From Dipetalonema caudispina (Eukaryota; Nematoda; Chromadorea; Rhabditida; Onchocercidae), in NCBI GenBank assembly GCA_013365325.1, contig JABVXV010000115.1, forward strand, positions 62,001 through 126,000: a stretch of DNA of 64,000 nt. Direction: 5' to 3'. The translations under genes and the position numbers were made by a program. The first letter of the stretch is position 1. The number at the start of each line of letters is the position of its first letter. A model generated the notes under the pieces. It worked only from the letters and a program-made list of their open reading frames with translations. It had not been told where the DNA came from and made no database searches. Below are positions 13,871 to 26,800 of this stretch, in pieces.

Positions 13871-14848
13871 CTGCATATTTTCCTAGAAAAATATATCACT
13901 GATTATGATGTGCTGGGTTAATTACGGCCATTGCAATGGAGACCTAACTACAATCTAGCTCCTGACAGATCTGGAAACGATGTTCTAGAGAAATCAACAA
14001 AATTCAAAAAGAAATTAATATAACAGAATGAAATAAGGATAAATTTAACAAGAAGCACCTAAAGCACACGCCTTTCCATCTCCAAATCTTCAAAAAATTG
14101 TGAACGAAACTACAAGTAAATTTGATATGAATAAACACTTATATAATAAGCAAAATGATAAATAGCAAAGTATCAAGGAATAACGAAACGCCGTAGTGAT
14201 TCCAGAACAAAGAATGAAACTGGATAGATGTAAATATAATGTTAATTATTCCTAAAAGAAAAAAATAATTACTTAACTAAACTATCAAGCATTCGCCTAG
14301 ATATTAAGCGATTAATTTCCTTCTTAATGTTGAATTCAATGAATTGTATTCATCTAAGAAACATAGCTAATCATTACAAGTAAAATATACATATATAAAA
14401 GTGATTAGAAAAAGAGAACCAAGTAAAGTGAAAGAGTTAATTAGTAACCGACATAGTCGGCAATTTAACAAGAAAAGCTATTAATGTATAACAGCATGAT
14501 GCCAAGAATACAGGCTTTCAAAAATCAAAAAAGGCTTTGAGCGCCAGGCTTAATTTTAAATTAACCGTTTAAAAAGTGTTGAAAGACAGAACATTACCAA
14601 TCTTTTCCATCCTACGATTGCTTCAAAATTAACGAAAAGGGATTATATTAAAGAGAATCCCGTATTTTCTACTCCAAATTTTAAGGATAATTAAAAATTT
14701 CCTAAGTTTTAATATGCTAATGAAATCTGCATGTCTATCCAAATAAAGCATTTCCAATCCATCTTAAACATCATACTTAATTTCCACATCTTGCGTGGAC
14801 ACAACACAACTCCTATTTGAGAAAGACTAGAAAATCCAAGGAATTATT
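13871..14848. other. Spacer between ORC1 and the phosphatase gene
   Basis: About 1 kb separates the ORC1 stop from the candidate phosphatase acceptor. I see no exon. TTTAAT near 14708 reads ATTAAA on the minus strand and may be the ORC1 polyadenylation signal. Confidence 0.5.
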
Positions 14849-17800
14849 TCAAAAGACTGATTCATCGACCTGTTTGAAAGCAAACTGTACATCATGTGTT
14901 GTCATTCCAAGACGAAAACGTCGGGACATACTACCGGTTCCGGATGCTGCTACCAACAATCGTTCACTGCAGTAAAAGAAAAAAGTTTTTACAAAAAAAA
15001 AAAAATCAATATCCCTATGCAGTTCCAACAAATTTACATCATACACAACAATGAAAGAGACAACAAGAAGAAAAGACCGAGGGACAGACTGACAATACTT
15101 TTTTGTTAGTCGACCAACCTGCACATTTCCATGGCATTTCGATATGCAGCACTTGTCGACACAGGATTAATGTTTGCAACATTGCATTGCAAACGATACT
15201 GTTTGAAAAGAATGTGAAACTGGAATTCATCCAGGCCTAAAATGCGATGTTTTATAGACATAATCAGCTTTTGCCTCAACTCAATTGATTAGCATTAGTC
15301 TATCTGCATTCGACTTATTTCTTTTATGATTTATCTTAGTCCAAAACAACTGAAATATGCATTTTCATGCTGCTATAATTTACCAGTGGATTTCGTAGGA
15401 TAATTAGTATGTTAATAACAAACCTGAACTCAGCTGCTCAGCAAGAGCAGCACGAAGAAGTAAGACGGAATGCACCGGTAAAGCTCGTATTAACTCAACC
15501 CGAACACTTGTAGATGCTTGACGAATAGCTTCTTGTACCTAAGCAACAACATCTCAAGATTATGAATAAAAGAGAAGCATTTTCTTGTAACAAAGAGCTC
15601 AATTGAATGGTCAACATGAAAATTTTTACGTTTTTCATTGTAAGCTGTTTCTGGTTGGCACTGATCGCAAGCTCTGTAGCACCTCGTAGAATATCTAGGG
15701 CTTTTCGTAAGTCACCCGAGATAGCTGCTACCTAAATGATACAGATTGAAAGAAAATGTTATATAAAGTAAAATATTCCAGCTGTCCATCTAATATACCA
15801 CTTTATACAGTTGAATTGAATTATAACTAATAAAAAGAAATTATTAAACTGCAAGGTACTAACTAGGAAATTAATTTTACTTTCTACTTAAATAACTTAT
15901 TTTTAACCTACTTTCACCGTTTGAAGAAAATAACAAAACTACTTACTTGCTTAACAAAAAATTATCTTACTTTATTATTGTACTTCTAATCAACACAAAC
16001 AGTATTAATTTACTTTTCGGCTTGCCAATTCAATAGCTTCCGCTTCAACAGCAGTTGAACCACGTAGACGATCTCGGATGATGTAAGCAACTTCGTCATG
16101 ATCATATGGTTGGAAACAAAGTCTATTAGCACCCTAGAGAAAGATAATTTCAAGAAGAAGGTAAAGAATTAGTCAAGTTATGCTTAACTGTGTACTTCAT
16201 TTGCCTTACAACAAATAATGGACTGAAAGATGAAACATGAAAGAAAAAATTACCAATCGGCTTGAAATGCGTTGCGAAAAAAGCCTCTCCGGAAGGTCCA
16301 GAGTATTCGCAATGGCTATTACACTTACAAGCGATTCTTCGTTCGCTGACCAATTAAATATATCGTAAATTATTTCCTGCTTTTTAGTGTTAAGCAGATC
16401 TAGCTAAAAAACATGTGTGCATTCCGTTATCATAATACTCATGCATGAATTTCACGTGCAAAAAAGACGTAAAATGAATCATAAGTCAACAATATTTCCT
16501 ACCGATCATCTAACTCATGACAAATCTTCCTGTTAATGTTTCAAAAATTTGGTGAATAATCTTTCCCAGTTCGGAATCAAATATTAGCAGGAAGCTAAGG
16601 GCAGAAGAAATATGGTAAGCTTCAAGTAAAATGCATTAAATCAAATGTAGAAACACATACGAAATATTAGTAACAATACGAACTACTCACCTCATCAACT
16701 AAAACAATAATTGGCAATCGTTTCTTGTCACGATATTGAAAAACGTCGTTTAATTTCTTTCGCGCTGTCCTAAAATTGTTAATTTTTTTATGAAAAGAAT
16801 TTAAAAAAATTTTACCCAGGTTATTAATATAATTCTTTCACAATAGAATATGAATTTAAAAATGAGAGGGAAATAATAGGGACTGTAAAATATTGCAATA
16901 AGGTGACGTATTTTAGAAAGGTTGAAATAAATGAAGAAAACAATGTTAAAAAACGAAGGTAAGATGGTCCAAATCACCGATAATCAATTAGCGAGTGATC
17001 AGACGAAATGCCTCAGCCGATCGGCAACAGCATCTTAAGGTATAATCATAATCATACAACTGCCCGGAAAGGCGTTACGTCGAATGACCGACAATACCGA
17101 TCATTGTTAGAGTAACCATTAAATCTTGCATATATTGTAGTGAGTTTTAGTATGAATGAATAGTTCAACTTACTTTGGTGCAATTTTCTTCTTCAAATTG
17201 AATAAGTCTTGATAAATTTTGACAAATATTTGCTTCGGATCTGCTAATTCCATCGCATTAACCGTAACAAAATCAAATGTAGAAAATTTTTCAGAAGCTT
17301 TCAGATGACGCACAGCCTAAAAAGTATGCAACATTAAATTTTGGCGCTAAAATCCGAAAAACACTACATTCTATCTTTCCATTTTAACTATACGATGGCC
17401 CGTATGTGATAATCATCATGAAAAATAATTTCCAAATTATCATTAAGTCCATCAACATTATCATTACCATGTGCAGGTGACTGTCAAGCAGAATTACCAG
17501 CACATTTAGGTTTTTGAAATCAGTTTTCAATGAGAATTCTCCAAACATTTGTTTTAATTCATCGCTGACTAGAAAGCAAACTGTCTGTTACCATTATCAT
17601 CACCAAAATGCAAAAAAACCCACCTGAAGTACGGTAGCAGTTTTGCCAGTACCTGGTACCCCACTTACATACATTGCTTGCGAGATCGCATCGTTCGTAA
17701 TGCATTCCTTTATAAATGCGCATATTCGTTCGAATTCCGCCTCCCTACATGGCAGCCGTTCCGGAATCTCAGAGGTATGCAAACGACGATAAACTGCCTC

Positions 17801-19771
17801 CAAAGTTTCAACTCTCTAAAATTCTGAGTTCGTTAAACCAGAAATTTAGCTACCTCCAGACGTAACTTTTTAATATGCTACAAAGATGAACAACCAACTC
17901 AGACAGTAAAGCTGAAAATCAAAAGCAAAAACATTAAGAAAATCTGCTATATTTCAGATTCAGCAATCCAAATTACTTTCCACCAAGGAAAAATTCAATA
18001 CCTGCGTTGAAAAAGATGTCTTTGGGCAAACGTTCGAAATGACACCAGATCTGGTATATTTGTCGCTCGATTTTTTTTCTGGAATATGAAAAAAACTGGC
18101 ATTTTAAACAATTTCACAGACAATCACTGACAACAACTTGACAGATAGATTGAAATCAAATTTCGATGACAATAGCACAACGTTGTACACTGTCGTCATG
18201 TTGAATCATGTCATGGAACAGTATCGTATGCAGTTCTAGCATGATGCGCACAATAATGTACTGATGTGTGAAATAAGTTTGCAATCTTAAGTCATACTGG
18301 TTTTCAAGCCAAATGAAAATAAACATTGCTATGAACGTACTTTTGATTTTTTGTATTTTGAAGTAATATATACAAGAATTTAAATTTACCTGCAATTAGT
18401 CGTCTGCTTCCACACATTGAGTTATTTTGGCGTCTGAAAATTTAAGACTTCTACTTTTCATGGGTTATATCACAAAAAAATTTTCTCGAAAAATCACTTC
18501 CGTGAAGATTTTTGAATCTATGATACCTTCTTATTTTTGAATTCTTTTCAGAACAAATGTCTAAATTAGTTTCGGAATCCGAATCTGATTCGGTGAAATC
18601 CTCCAATATTCCGGAAAAATCAAAATCTTTGTCGCCAACATTATCTTCAGATCCACGTTCTGAGGAATCATACTGTAACAAACCAACTTCAGTTTCCTTA
18701 AAGATCAACAGAAGATGATGAGTCAAACAGTCCATTATAGTTTTAATATTATCCACATTGTTTTAAAACCCAAGTTTTAACAAATGAATTACCTCATCAT
18801 TGATGAACCTTGCTCCAGCAAGAACTTTCGTTCGCTTCAGTATAATCAACGGTTTCTTACAATTATTCAAATATAAGCCATCAACCCATTTACTATGCTC
18901 GTCCATGCCTTTAACTTTTCCAGATCGATTTTTCCTAGTTTCATCATCGGTGAAGTCGACCCCAGCATGCGGTTCATTGTTTTTTAGCTTAAGTGTTCTA
19001 CGCGGTGAAAAACCATTTCCGTGTCCAATAAACTTTTGTTCCCATCTTGATGATTTCCTAGATTTCCAAGCTTCCGAAGCAACCCTTAATCACGTTCTTG
19101 CAGTCTTAAATACATCAAAGTAAATTACATATAAATATCGTACAACTTATTTGCAAAACAAACAGAAGCATTTGAAAGTAAGGTGTTATTTGAATGTTAA
19201 ATTTTTCCCACAAGAATCTAAAGCATTCGGAAAAATTTCACTAATCAAATTTGTAACTTACGACACTCTTCTGTTACAAACTTTTGGTATTTCTATCGTA
19301 GTCGATGGAAGGGGAAGTGATATTCGTGAAGCATGTGACACTTTTGATTTCACATTTTCTGAATCACTCTCGCTATCCACATCTTCCTTTTCAAATCCAA
19401 ACTGCAATGATAAAATACGCTGGAAATACTGAAACTTTAAAGTCTAGAACGCCTGGAATCAAATCTGAACAAATTAAATTCACTACTTCTGAATTTTTTT
19501 GAAACTTCTAGTGACTTAAAAAATCACGGAGAAACTTACAAAAGATTAAAACATAAATTGGAACAGACGATTATGGGAAGAAAATAAGGCCAAAGTAAAA
19601 CAAAATACGATAAAATTTGCTCACTCTATTTAAGTTTTCGCCATAGTTAAAAGCTGGAACAAGCTTAGCCTGTTGCAATGATGATCGACTACGTTTGTTC
19701 GGTGGTGAATTCAAGATAAATGGATCCTCATAATGCTCCCGTACCATCGACTTTGCTTTCCGTTTCGGCAT
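14849..19771 (-). CDS. orc-1: Origin recognition complex subunit 1 (ORC1)
   Basis: Fifteen minus-strand exons, all GT-AG, join in phase to 660 codons: 19771-19625, 19401-19262, 19084-18793, 18672-18527, 18433-18390, 18078-18002, 17815-17624, 17316-17174, 16769-16691, 16403-16254, 16133-16014, 15731-15630, 15538-15424, 15236-15119 and 14966-14849. ORC1 is the ATP-binding subunit of the complex that marks replication origins and loads MCM helicase with CDC6. The AAA+ part begins at RLHTSEIPERLPCRE (about residue 293). Walker A GVPGTGKT is at about 334-341, Walker B VLVDE at about 416-420, then LDLLNTKKQEI, sensor 1 in IAIANTLDLPERL, the RISSRL arginine region, and sensor 2 in SGDLRKALDILR. A winged-helix-like C-terminus follows. 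The N-terminal 280 residues are charged and low in complexity, with an early basic cluster and an acidic Asp/Ser stretch at 18527-18672; no BAH domain is apparent. CDC6 is the nearest alternative, but the PCRE and VPGTGKTATV forms favour ORC1. The start is the only Met opening the first exon. Confidence 0.97.
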
Positions 19772-21262
19772 AATCCTTTTATTCGAGATATTCTCATTTT
19801 CTAGAAAAAAGCTTATTATGTTGCAAAAAAGGTGGAATAGTCGTTTGATAACAGAATGTCTCCGTGACCCTATTTATTTCCTTCTCTGACCCCAACTACT
19901 CATAAATTTCCAACTGGTGTTAATATACTAAATGAATGACATCATTTTAGAATTTCCTTTAAGCATCCTTAGCCACACTTACAAGACCATTTGGTTTCAA
20001 ATTTTTGAAGTTGCCAAAAAAGTCTTTAAATTTCTAAGACTAAAGTGAAGAAACGAAGGATGAAAAGCTTAATAAAAAGTTCATAAAAGAAAATCGAAAT
20101 GCAGGAGGAGTTTATAATTAACCGAAAATTGCAATACCTTCATCTTTCACTGTCAAGCTGTTTAAAGCTATATTTTCCAATTTTTTATCCCATAACATAT
20201 CCTTGTCAGTGCACATTCCTGCAAAGTCACTTCCTCAAAACTTTCTTTAATCCAAAAATTTTAATATATCTAAGATTTGATAAATACGAACAATAACGAA
20301 GATGTTATTTCTAATAAGCTCTCGATTGATAATACCTTTTTTCTAATTGCACAAACTTAACTCTTTGATTAAATTTCTGGAAATGTTAATACAGTTAGCT
20401 AATGGATATCATAGACCTACAGACCATTGGAAATACACCAATACTTTAGTTATTTAAGCATTCATCTCAATCCATTACAACATTGTTTCTTGCAATATAT
20501 ATTAATCTCTCTCTAAACTTTCTTCATTAATACTTAACATTCTTTCATATATTTTCTAAATTACTCTAACCTATTGTTATTACTAATGAAGAAATATTTT
20601 TAAAGACATTATATCTTAATTTATTATTATCATTTTTCAATTAATAATTATTATCAATTTCTATCTATCGTCTCTTTCGTTATATAATGTCTTCTTCTTG
20701 TGAGATTTACAAATACTCTAAAAAACACATAATTTCAATATTTAATTTTAAAATTTTGCAAAACGTAAGTTAACAATTATACGAATAACATTACTATGAT
20801 AGGAAGAAACATCACATCTATCCATTTCTCTTCTTCACAACTCTCGTTTACCTATGCATAAAAAATAATCCCACGTACTATCATCCCATCACGTAAAAAA
20901 ATTTCCACGTTTGTTAATCACTTCTAATAATATTACGTGAAGTCAAGAAGCTTTCTAACATATATCATAAACTGAAACATTCTATAAAAGTTTAAACTTA
21001 TCAATTCTCTACCCAAAAAAAAAAAAATTCCTGTATGAATGTGAAAATAGTTGATGTTATAGAATACGGCTCGGCCTATTTTTTTATTTTAAAATTTCTC
21101 AGTCTTTCGTCCGGGATATCGGGGAGGGCAGGGTTGTTAGTCTCTTTTGAGTTAGATAATATAAATGACAAAATTTTGATGTTGTCATGATACTAATTAA
21201 TTATTTCTATAATAATTTACATAAGCAACATTATAAATTGAAATTGTGAGGGGTGATGTAAG

Positions 21263-21334
21263 GCCTCATTGGCTCAGGGGCAGAGCGTCTGTCTAGTAAA
21301 CAGAAGGTCGCTGGTTCGATTCCAGCATGAGGCA
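21263..21334 (+). tRNA. tRNA-Thr (anticodon AGT)
   Basis: The 72-base sequence folds into a full cloverleaf. The acceptor stem pairs GCCTCAT with ATGAGGC over seven perfect pairs. The D arm pairs GCTC with GAGC, the anticodon stem TCTGT with ACAGA around loop CTAGTAA (anticodon AGT at 21295-21297), and the T arm GCTGG with CCAGC around TTCGATT. The discriminator base is A, there is no intron, and CCA is not encoded, as expected in eukaryotes. The internal promoter boxes TGGCTCAGGGGC and GGTTCGATTCC are intact. The AGT anticodon, modified to inosine at its first position, would read ACT and ACC codons. Confidence 0.97.
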
Positions 21335-21356
21335 ATGGCACTTATGGTGCTTCCCA

Positions 21357-21361
21357 TTTTT
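21357..21361 (+). terminator. RNA polymerase III terminator T-run
   Basis: Five consecutive T residues start 22 bases after the tRNA 3' end, the usual pol III stop signal. It is the first such run downstream. Confidence 0.7.
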
Positions 21362-23845
21362 CTGTAAAATATATCAATGAAGGAAGGGTCTTCTAGCACC
21401 AATTTAACTTCTTTTTGGATTTTTGAATTTTTTGGTTTTCAAACGATTTCTCACTTTTACCAATGTTTTCCCATTGAAATGAGCATCCGCAGGATTGTAT
21501 ATTAGTTTTCAAATTTCTTTTCTGAACAATATTATTCAAAAAAAAAAAAAAAAACTGCATTAAATGCCTTAGATACGAGCAATGAATGCAAGATTTATTT
21601 CCATGCATGCAAATTCTTGTTATTAATTTTAATTTAAATACATCATTACTCATTATTACTTTTTAATTTAGCCAATTCATCACTACTGTTTCTCTTCTTG
21701 TATTGTACTTTTTGACTTTGTTGTAAATCTGCTTGATCCTTGAAGTGATACAGTCTTAGATTCTAACAAAATTTGGCAAGATTTGAGAGAGATTCAGGGA
21801 AATGTTAATGAAATATGCAGTTTTAGTTCAGACTATCAAATTAAAGTTTAGCGATTCACATTGATGTAAAATAAAAAACTTCGATACCTGCAATGAATCT
21901 TTAAATAATTTCGCTGAAAAGAAAGTGAACATAACTGGTATGTTTGCATTAAATTAAGTAATTTGACTGATAACTCTGATGGCTACTTTCCAAGTATCAT
22001 ATTCATTCTTACAGATACGACAAAACCTATCATACTCTATGAACGAAGTTTGCCAATTATAGTCGGTATTGCTGGTCGGAAATGAAAATTGTTTAACAAA
22101 CTGATACTTTTTTTTTGGAGAAATGCGCAATCTTATCAAACGTGCGATTATGTTAGCATCAGAAAACGTATTACACTAAATTATAAAGGAAACGATCCTG
22201 ATAATGATAGGATTCAGAGAAATGATTATATCATTGTTCAGTTCTTACTGTATTTTGTCACCATAGGGTATTACAGTGGAAAAATGAATCTCAAACTGTT
22301 TTAAAACAGTAAACACATTAGATGCGCTAAGTTAAGTTATTTAAGTTAACTTTGAAAACCGAGTAAATGTGGAAGTTAATAAAGCTATTACAAACTAAAT
22401 ACTGCAATTTATCAATAATAAAAATGCTATGTCTGTAATTTTTGTACAACTGTCCATCGTATGTATCAAATGGCTGATAAAATAAAATTAAAAAAGTAAA
22501 AGTAGAAATAAAAACTCAAAAATTTCCACACCTCTAATAAATTTTTTGTCTATTTAGAGTGTATAATAGAAATGTGGGAATTTAAATACTTATTTTGGTT
22601 TGGATTAAAACTGATAGTTATAAATGGATGTGGCAAATTATGGCATGCAACAAACAGATGTTACAATTTCATCTAACAAAACACAAAAGAATGACTTCTT
22701 GGATTTTTTTAAATATGACATTGCAGATAATTCAATGAAAAACCGAAGTTTTGCATTAATCTTCATAAAAATCAGGGCAAAATTTAAAAGTTTATGCGCA
22801 GAAAATCAATGAATCAATAAATTCTGTCGATAAATGAAGTAACAAGTCAGAAATTCTTAAAGGAAATTCAATAAATGGTTAAATTCTATACTTGACTAAG
22901 TCGATTTCCTAAATTCATAACAGCATTCATTTAAGCTACTGTAAACTATAACAGTTGAATTTCTTCATATTTTTTGGAGCAATAAAAGAATAACCCAAAA
23001 AATAATTGGATGGAAATTTCAGACGACATGAAAAATGACATGGCATCATGAAGAAAGATCATTAATAAAGTGTAAAAAAAAACAGAACACGTACATATTC
23101 TAAAGATTCACAAAAATTATTCAAAAAAAAAAACAATTAATTTTAAATAATTCGATACCTGATCACAAGGAAACATATGCAACCTGTAGCTGTAATTGAA
23201 AAAGTAAGTGCTTAGTCGAAAATGTAAACTAATAAATAAGTAAATAATTAAAAGAAATAAATCAATATGGAAGTATATTTGCCAATTGTAGCTTCTGTTG
23301 AAATTGTATTTAGTATCGAAATATTTGCATTTTCTTTCTATTTCCAATTTATTCTTTCGCAAAATAAAAATTACTCAGCATACTGCGTAAATAAGTGCAA
23401 TTGAATTGATGTCGATATTATTACCGAAGCAATTTTTTACAAAATTTCGCTTTTTTTTAAATTCAATTCAATACTTTGATGAAGAACTGAAAGATTTCTA
23501 ATTTTTTGGAAATGATATGATAAGACCGCACAAACGCGGTGAAAAAGTATTGATGGCAACTCTTAAATTTGTCACAGATAATGTTGAACAATTTCATTAA
23601 GAAAAGCACAAATTTAATGAATTAATTAAAAAAACCTGTCATTAGTTGCTTAAAGATTTTTCCAAGCAGAAATCAAAGGCACTAGAAAGATTGGTTCAAA
23701 TTTCAAACAAATTCATTTCTTATTCGAAAGGAAATTGTCTTGGCCTTTCCATTCCTTGCTCAATTTAAACCAAAAAAAAAGATTGGAGAAAATGCTGCAA
23801 ACATCGAAGAGATGTTGTTGCTACAGCAAACATATGAAATTTCAT

Positions 23846-26800
23846 TTAAGGGCAGAATGAAAATTCCGTAAAGTCCAATTTCGATGGACCAGGAAACCGC
23901 TGAGCGGTTTGCACAGCACCAGACATTAAGGGCGGTAATTGTACACCAGATGAAACAGCAAGTGATAAAGTTTCTTGTCCGATTCGTTGAAATCGGGCGA
24001 ACATTTCGACCTAAAAAATAAGTTATTGATAGAATAATTGGGAAAAAAGTAGCAAAATAAGTCAAAAGGGTAAAAAATTATTGGCAGTGAAATGCGTCAA
24101 ACAAAATGAATAAAAATCCTGAAAACTGTGAATAAGATTTTTGAATGATCTTCGAATCTAAATTTCTGAAATGTATGTATAGGACATCTGAAATAAATTT
24201 ACTTTGTGAAGGTTAACTTAAATAAACATATCGAATGATGCTCAAAGTTATTAAAATTTGAAAATTATCAAGATGAACTCAGAAAAAAAGGTACCAAATT
24301 GTCAAATAGGAACATTTGCGTTCGTTTTGTTCGATATCTACCCTTCGTTTTCCAAAAGAAATGAAAAATGGATTTCTGCACATTTGCACATTTTAAAACA
24401 TTATTTGAATATTTAAGCTCACTTGTGCAATAATTGTTTGCAGCTTTTTGGTATGGGGCGGTGAAGAATTGCAACAGTGATCTTTTAATGCACTTGTTAT
24501 GGTACCTCGCAATTTATCAACCGCTGCATCGGAGCTAAGTAGCTCACCACTACATTCTGGAATTTAAAATTTGAAACTTCAGGAAGTAAATTAAAAAGGC
24601 ACGATCTAAATAACGAATAAACTGCGCATTCATTAATGATCAGTTCAATTTTAACTGGATTTTCTGTTCAGGCAACATATCTATGTAGAAAATTAGCTTA
24701 TCAATTTGAAGATTGTCGTGAAAATCATCGACCTTTTGTATTGAGAAATTGCAAAGCAAGTAAAGCTGAAAAAGATTGCGGATCCCATTGTATGAGATGT
24801 TGGAATCGTTTAGCTTCTTCTTGTATTAAAGTGAACAGTAATTTCAACGGTTGTGGTACTGTTGCTATATCCACTTCGATCTGTTCCATATGTAAGCTAT
24901 TACCTTCAGTCCACCTGAAATTTTAGCAAAATTTTAAGAAGATTTGAGCTAAAACATATGACAAGTTGTTTGATGATAGCAAATATGAAAAAGGCGATAG
25001 GAAATGATAAGTTGGAGGAATTGTTAGGAAGTAAGCAGTGAATCTGAAAAACCTATTTGATAGATCGTACTTATCAAAAAGAACACATTTATTTATATTT
25101 TATTTTTTTATTCCTTTTTTATTTCCTTCTCCTTCCATTTTCAGTTTTTATTTCATTCTATTGCATAACTAAATTTCCACTCCGCAGAAAATTATCCCAC
25201 CGATTCTTAACTCTAAATAGTGATTGGAACACTGAAGTAGTAAATTTTCTACTGAATCCACAATATCCTCATATTAACTTAAGTAACAGCTTAGTGATAA
25301 ATGACCCATAGCAAAGTTTTAATGCCAATAATGCGAAAAAGTTTCGTTCAATCAATTTATTAATATCATTTTGAGAGATCTCCGTCGAATTCGGTATTTT
25401 TTCCACGAAAAGCAACATAAAACGAAATTCCTCGTCCATTGCAGACAACAACTGCTCTGTGCCACCGTTCTAAAATAATAATTGAATGAGGTGATAGTGA
25501 ACAGATTCTTAACGCATCGGAAATGTTTAGTCACTTTATGAGTCATCATTAAAATTCATTGAACGTTACGAACACGTGGGGAAAAGAAAAAACGCGAACA
25601 TATAGCGTTGGTGTGGCAATTGTTTTCGACTCAATATATGCTTTATTGATAAGTGTTAGCAATGGAAGTGGTGGACTGGGAGGATCGTCTGAATGTTGAA
25701 CTTTTGTTTTTGACGGTAAACGACCTCGTCGTCCCGATAAGCTACCGTATCGAACGACTGCAAAAAAAAAAGAAAAAAGAAAGATGAAGAAATAACCTGA
25801 AGGTCAGAAGAATTTGGCATAATAATACTATTGATATCGAGTGATTTATATGATCATTCAGTCTTTTTCTATATATTCATTCCACTTGTAAATAATAATT
25901 AAAATTATCGTTAAAAGTAGTTCTTAGTTTCGATTAAAAAAGAATAAAAATAAATGCACTAAACTACAAGAAGTTCATTTATACGTTACATTTAACCCCA
26001 TTATATCTAAATTTATACGTTTCGTTAGAAGTTCATTTATACGTTACATTTAACCCCATTATATCTAAATTTATACGTTACGTTAGAAGTTCATTTATAC
26101 GTTACATTTAACCCCATAAATTATACGTTAGAAGTTCATTTATACGTTACATTTAACCCCATTATATCTAAATTTATACGTTACGTTAGTTCATTTATAC
26201 GTTACATTTAACCCCATAAATTATACGTTAGAAGTTCATTTACACGTTACATTTAACCCCATAAATCATGCAATACATCGTACTTGAATACTTGAATAGT
26301 ATTGATAATTCAGCATTTGGATTGATTCATAAATGAAAAGGGGCATAGATAACGATCGGAACTTAATCTCCGGTTCTTTTAATAACAAGTGATCTTCTGA
26401 ATCACTTCATTAACTTCTAACACTTAATTCAATTTTTGATACAGATATTAATGACACTGAAAATTGTCAACTTACCCTCTTTAACCATACCAACCGCAAT
26501 GCATTTTTGGAAACGACAGTATTGGCATCGGCTACGAAATCGCTTATCAATGGTACAATTTTTATTCCCTGTACATACATATTGCGCTTTTTTTTGAACT
26601 GTTCGCTAGAAATTTTTAGGTAAATTACAATTATTGATAAAAATCAATTAGATTTAAAGAAAACTTTATTTTAGATATTACAGTACTTTGTTGAAAGATA
26701 CTGTCCATTCTAATGATTATGAATCATTCTTATCAAATGTGAAAGAATCGAGCTACCACGACAATTTGATTGAACTATAGATGACATCTATTAGTGTTGT

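Larger units (their letters stand above)
19772..23845. other. Intergenic region between ORC1 and the NR4A gene
   Basis: This includes the ORC1 5' flank and the NR4A 3' flank on the minus strand. The only gene supported is the tRNA-Thr at 21263-21334. ORFs at 22089-22304 and 22624-22812 (plus) and 21954-22139 (minus) have no motif or paired splice sites and are treated as chance. Confidence 0.55.

Noticed and set aside
22624..22812. 62-codon plus-strand ORF in the ORC1-NR4A intergenic region
   Set aside because: No splice sites or motif; several ORFs of this length are expected by chance here.
24640..24732. Minus-strand frame reading [13 protein letters not shown] just after the receptor exon, resembling a continuation after a frameshift
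   Set aside because: Exon 24556-24423 supplies the true homologous helix ([14 protein letters not shown]) and joins in phase, so no frameshift or pseudogene is needed.
24636..24926. Plus-strand 96-codon ORF
   Set aside because: It is the antisense shadow of the NR4A ligand-domain exon 24733-24915, which has conserved residues and matching phases.
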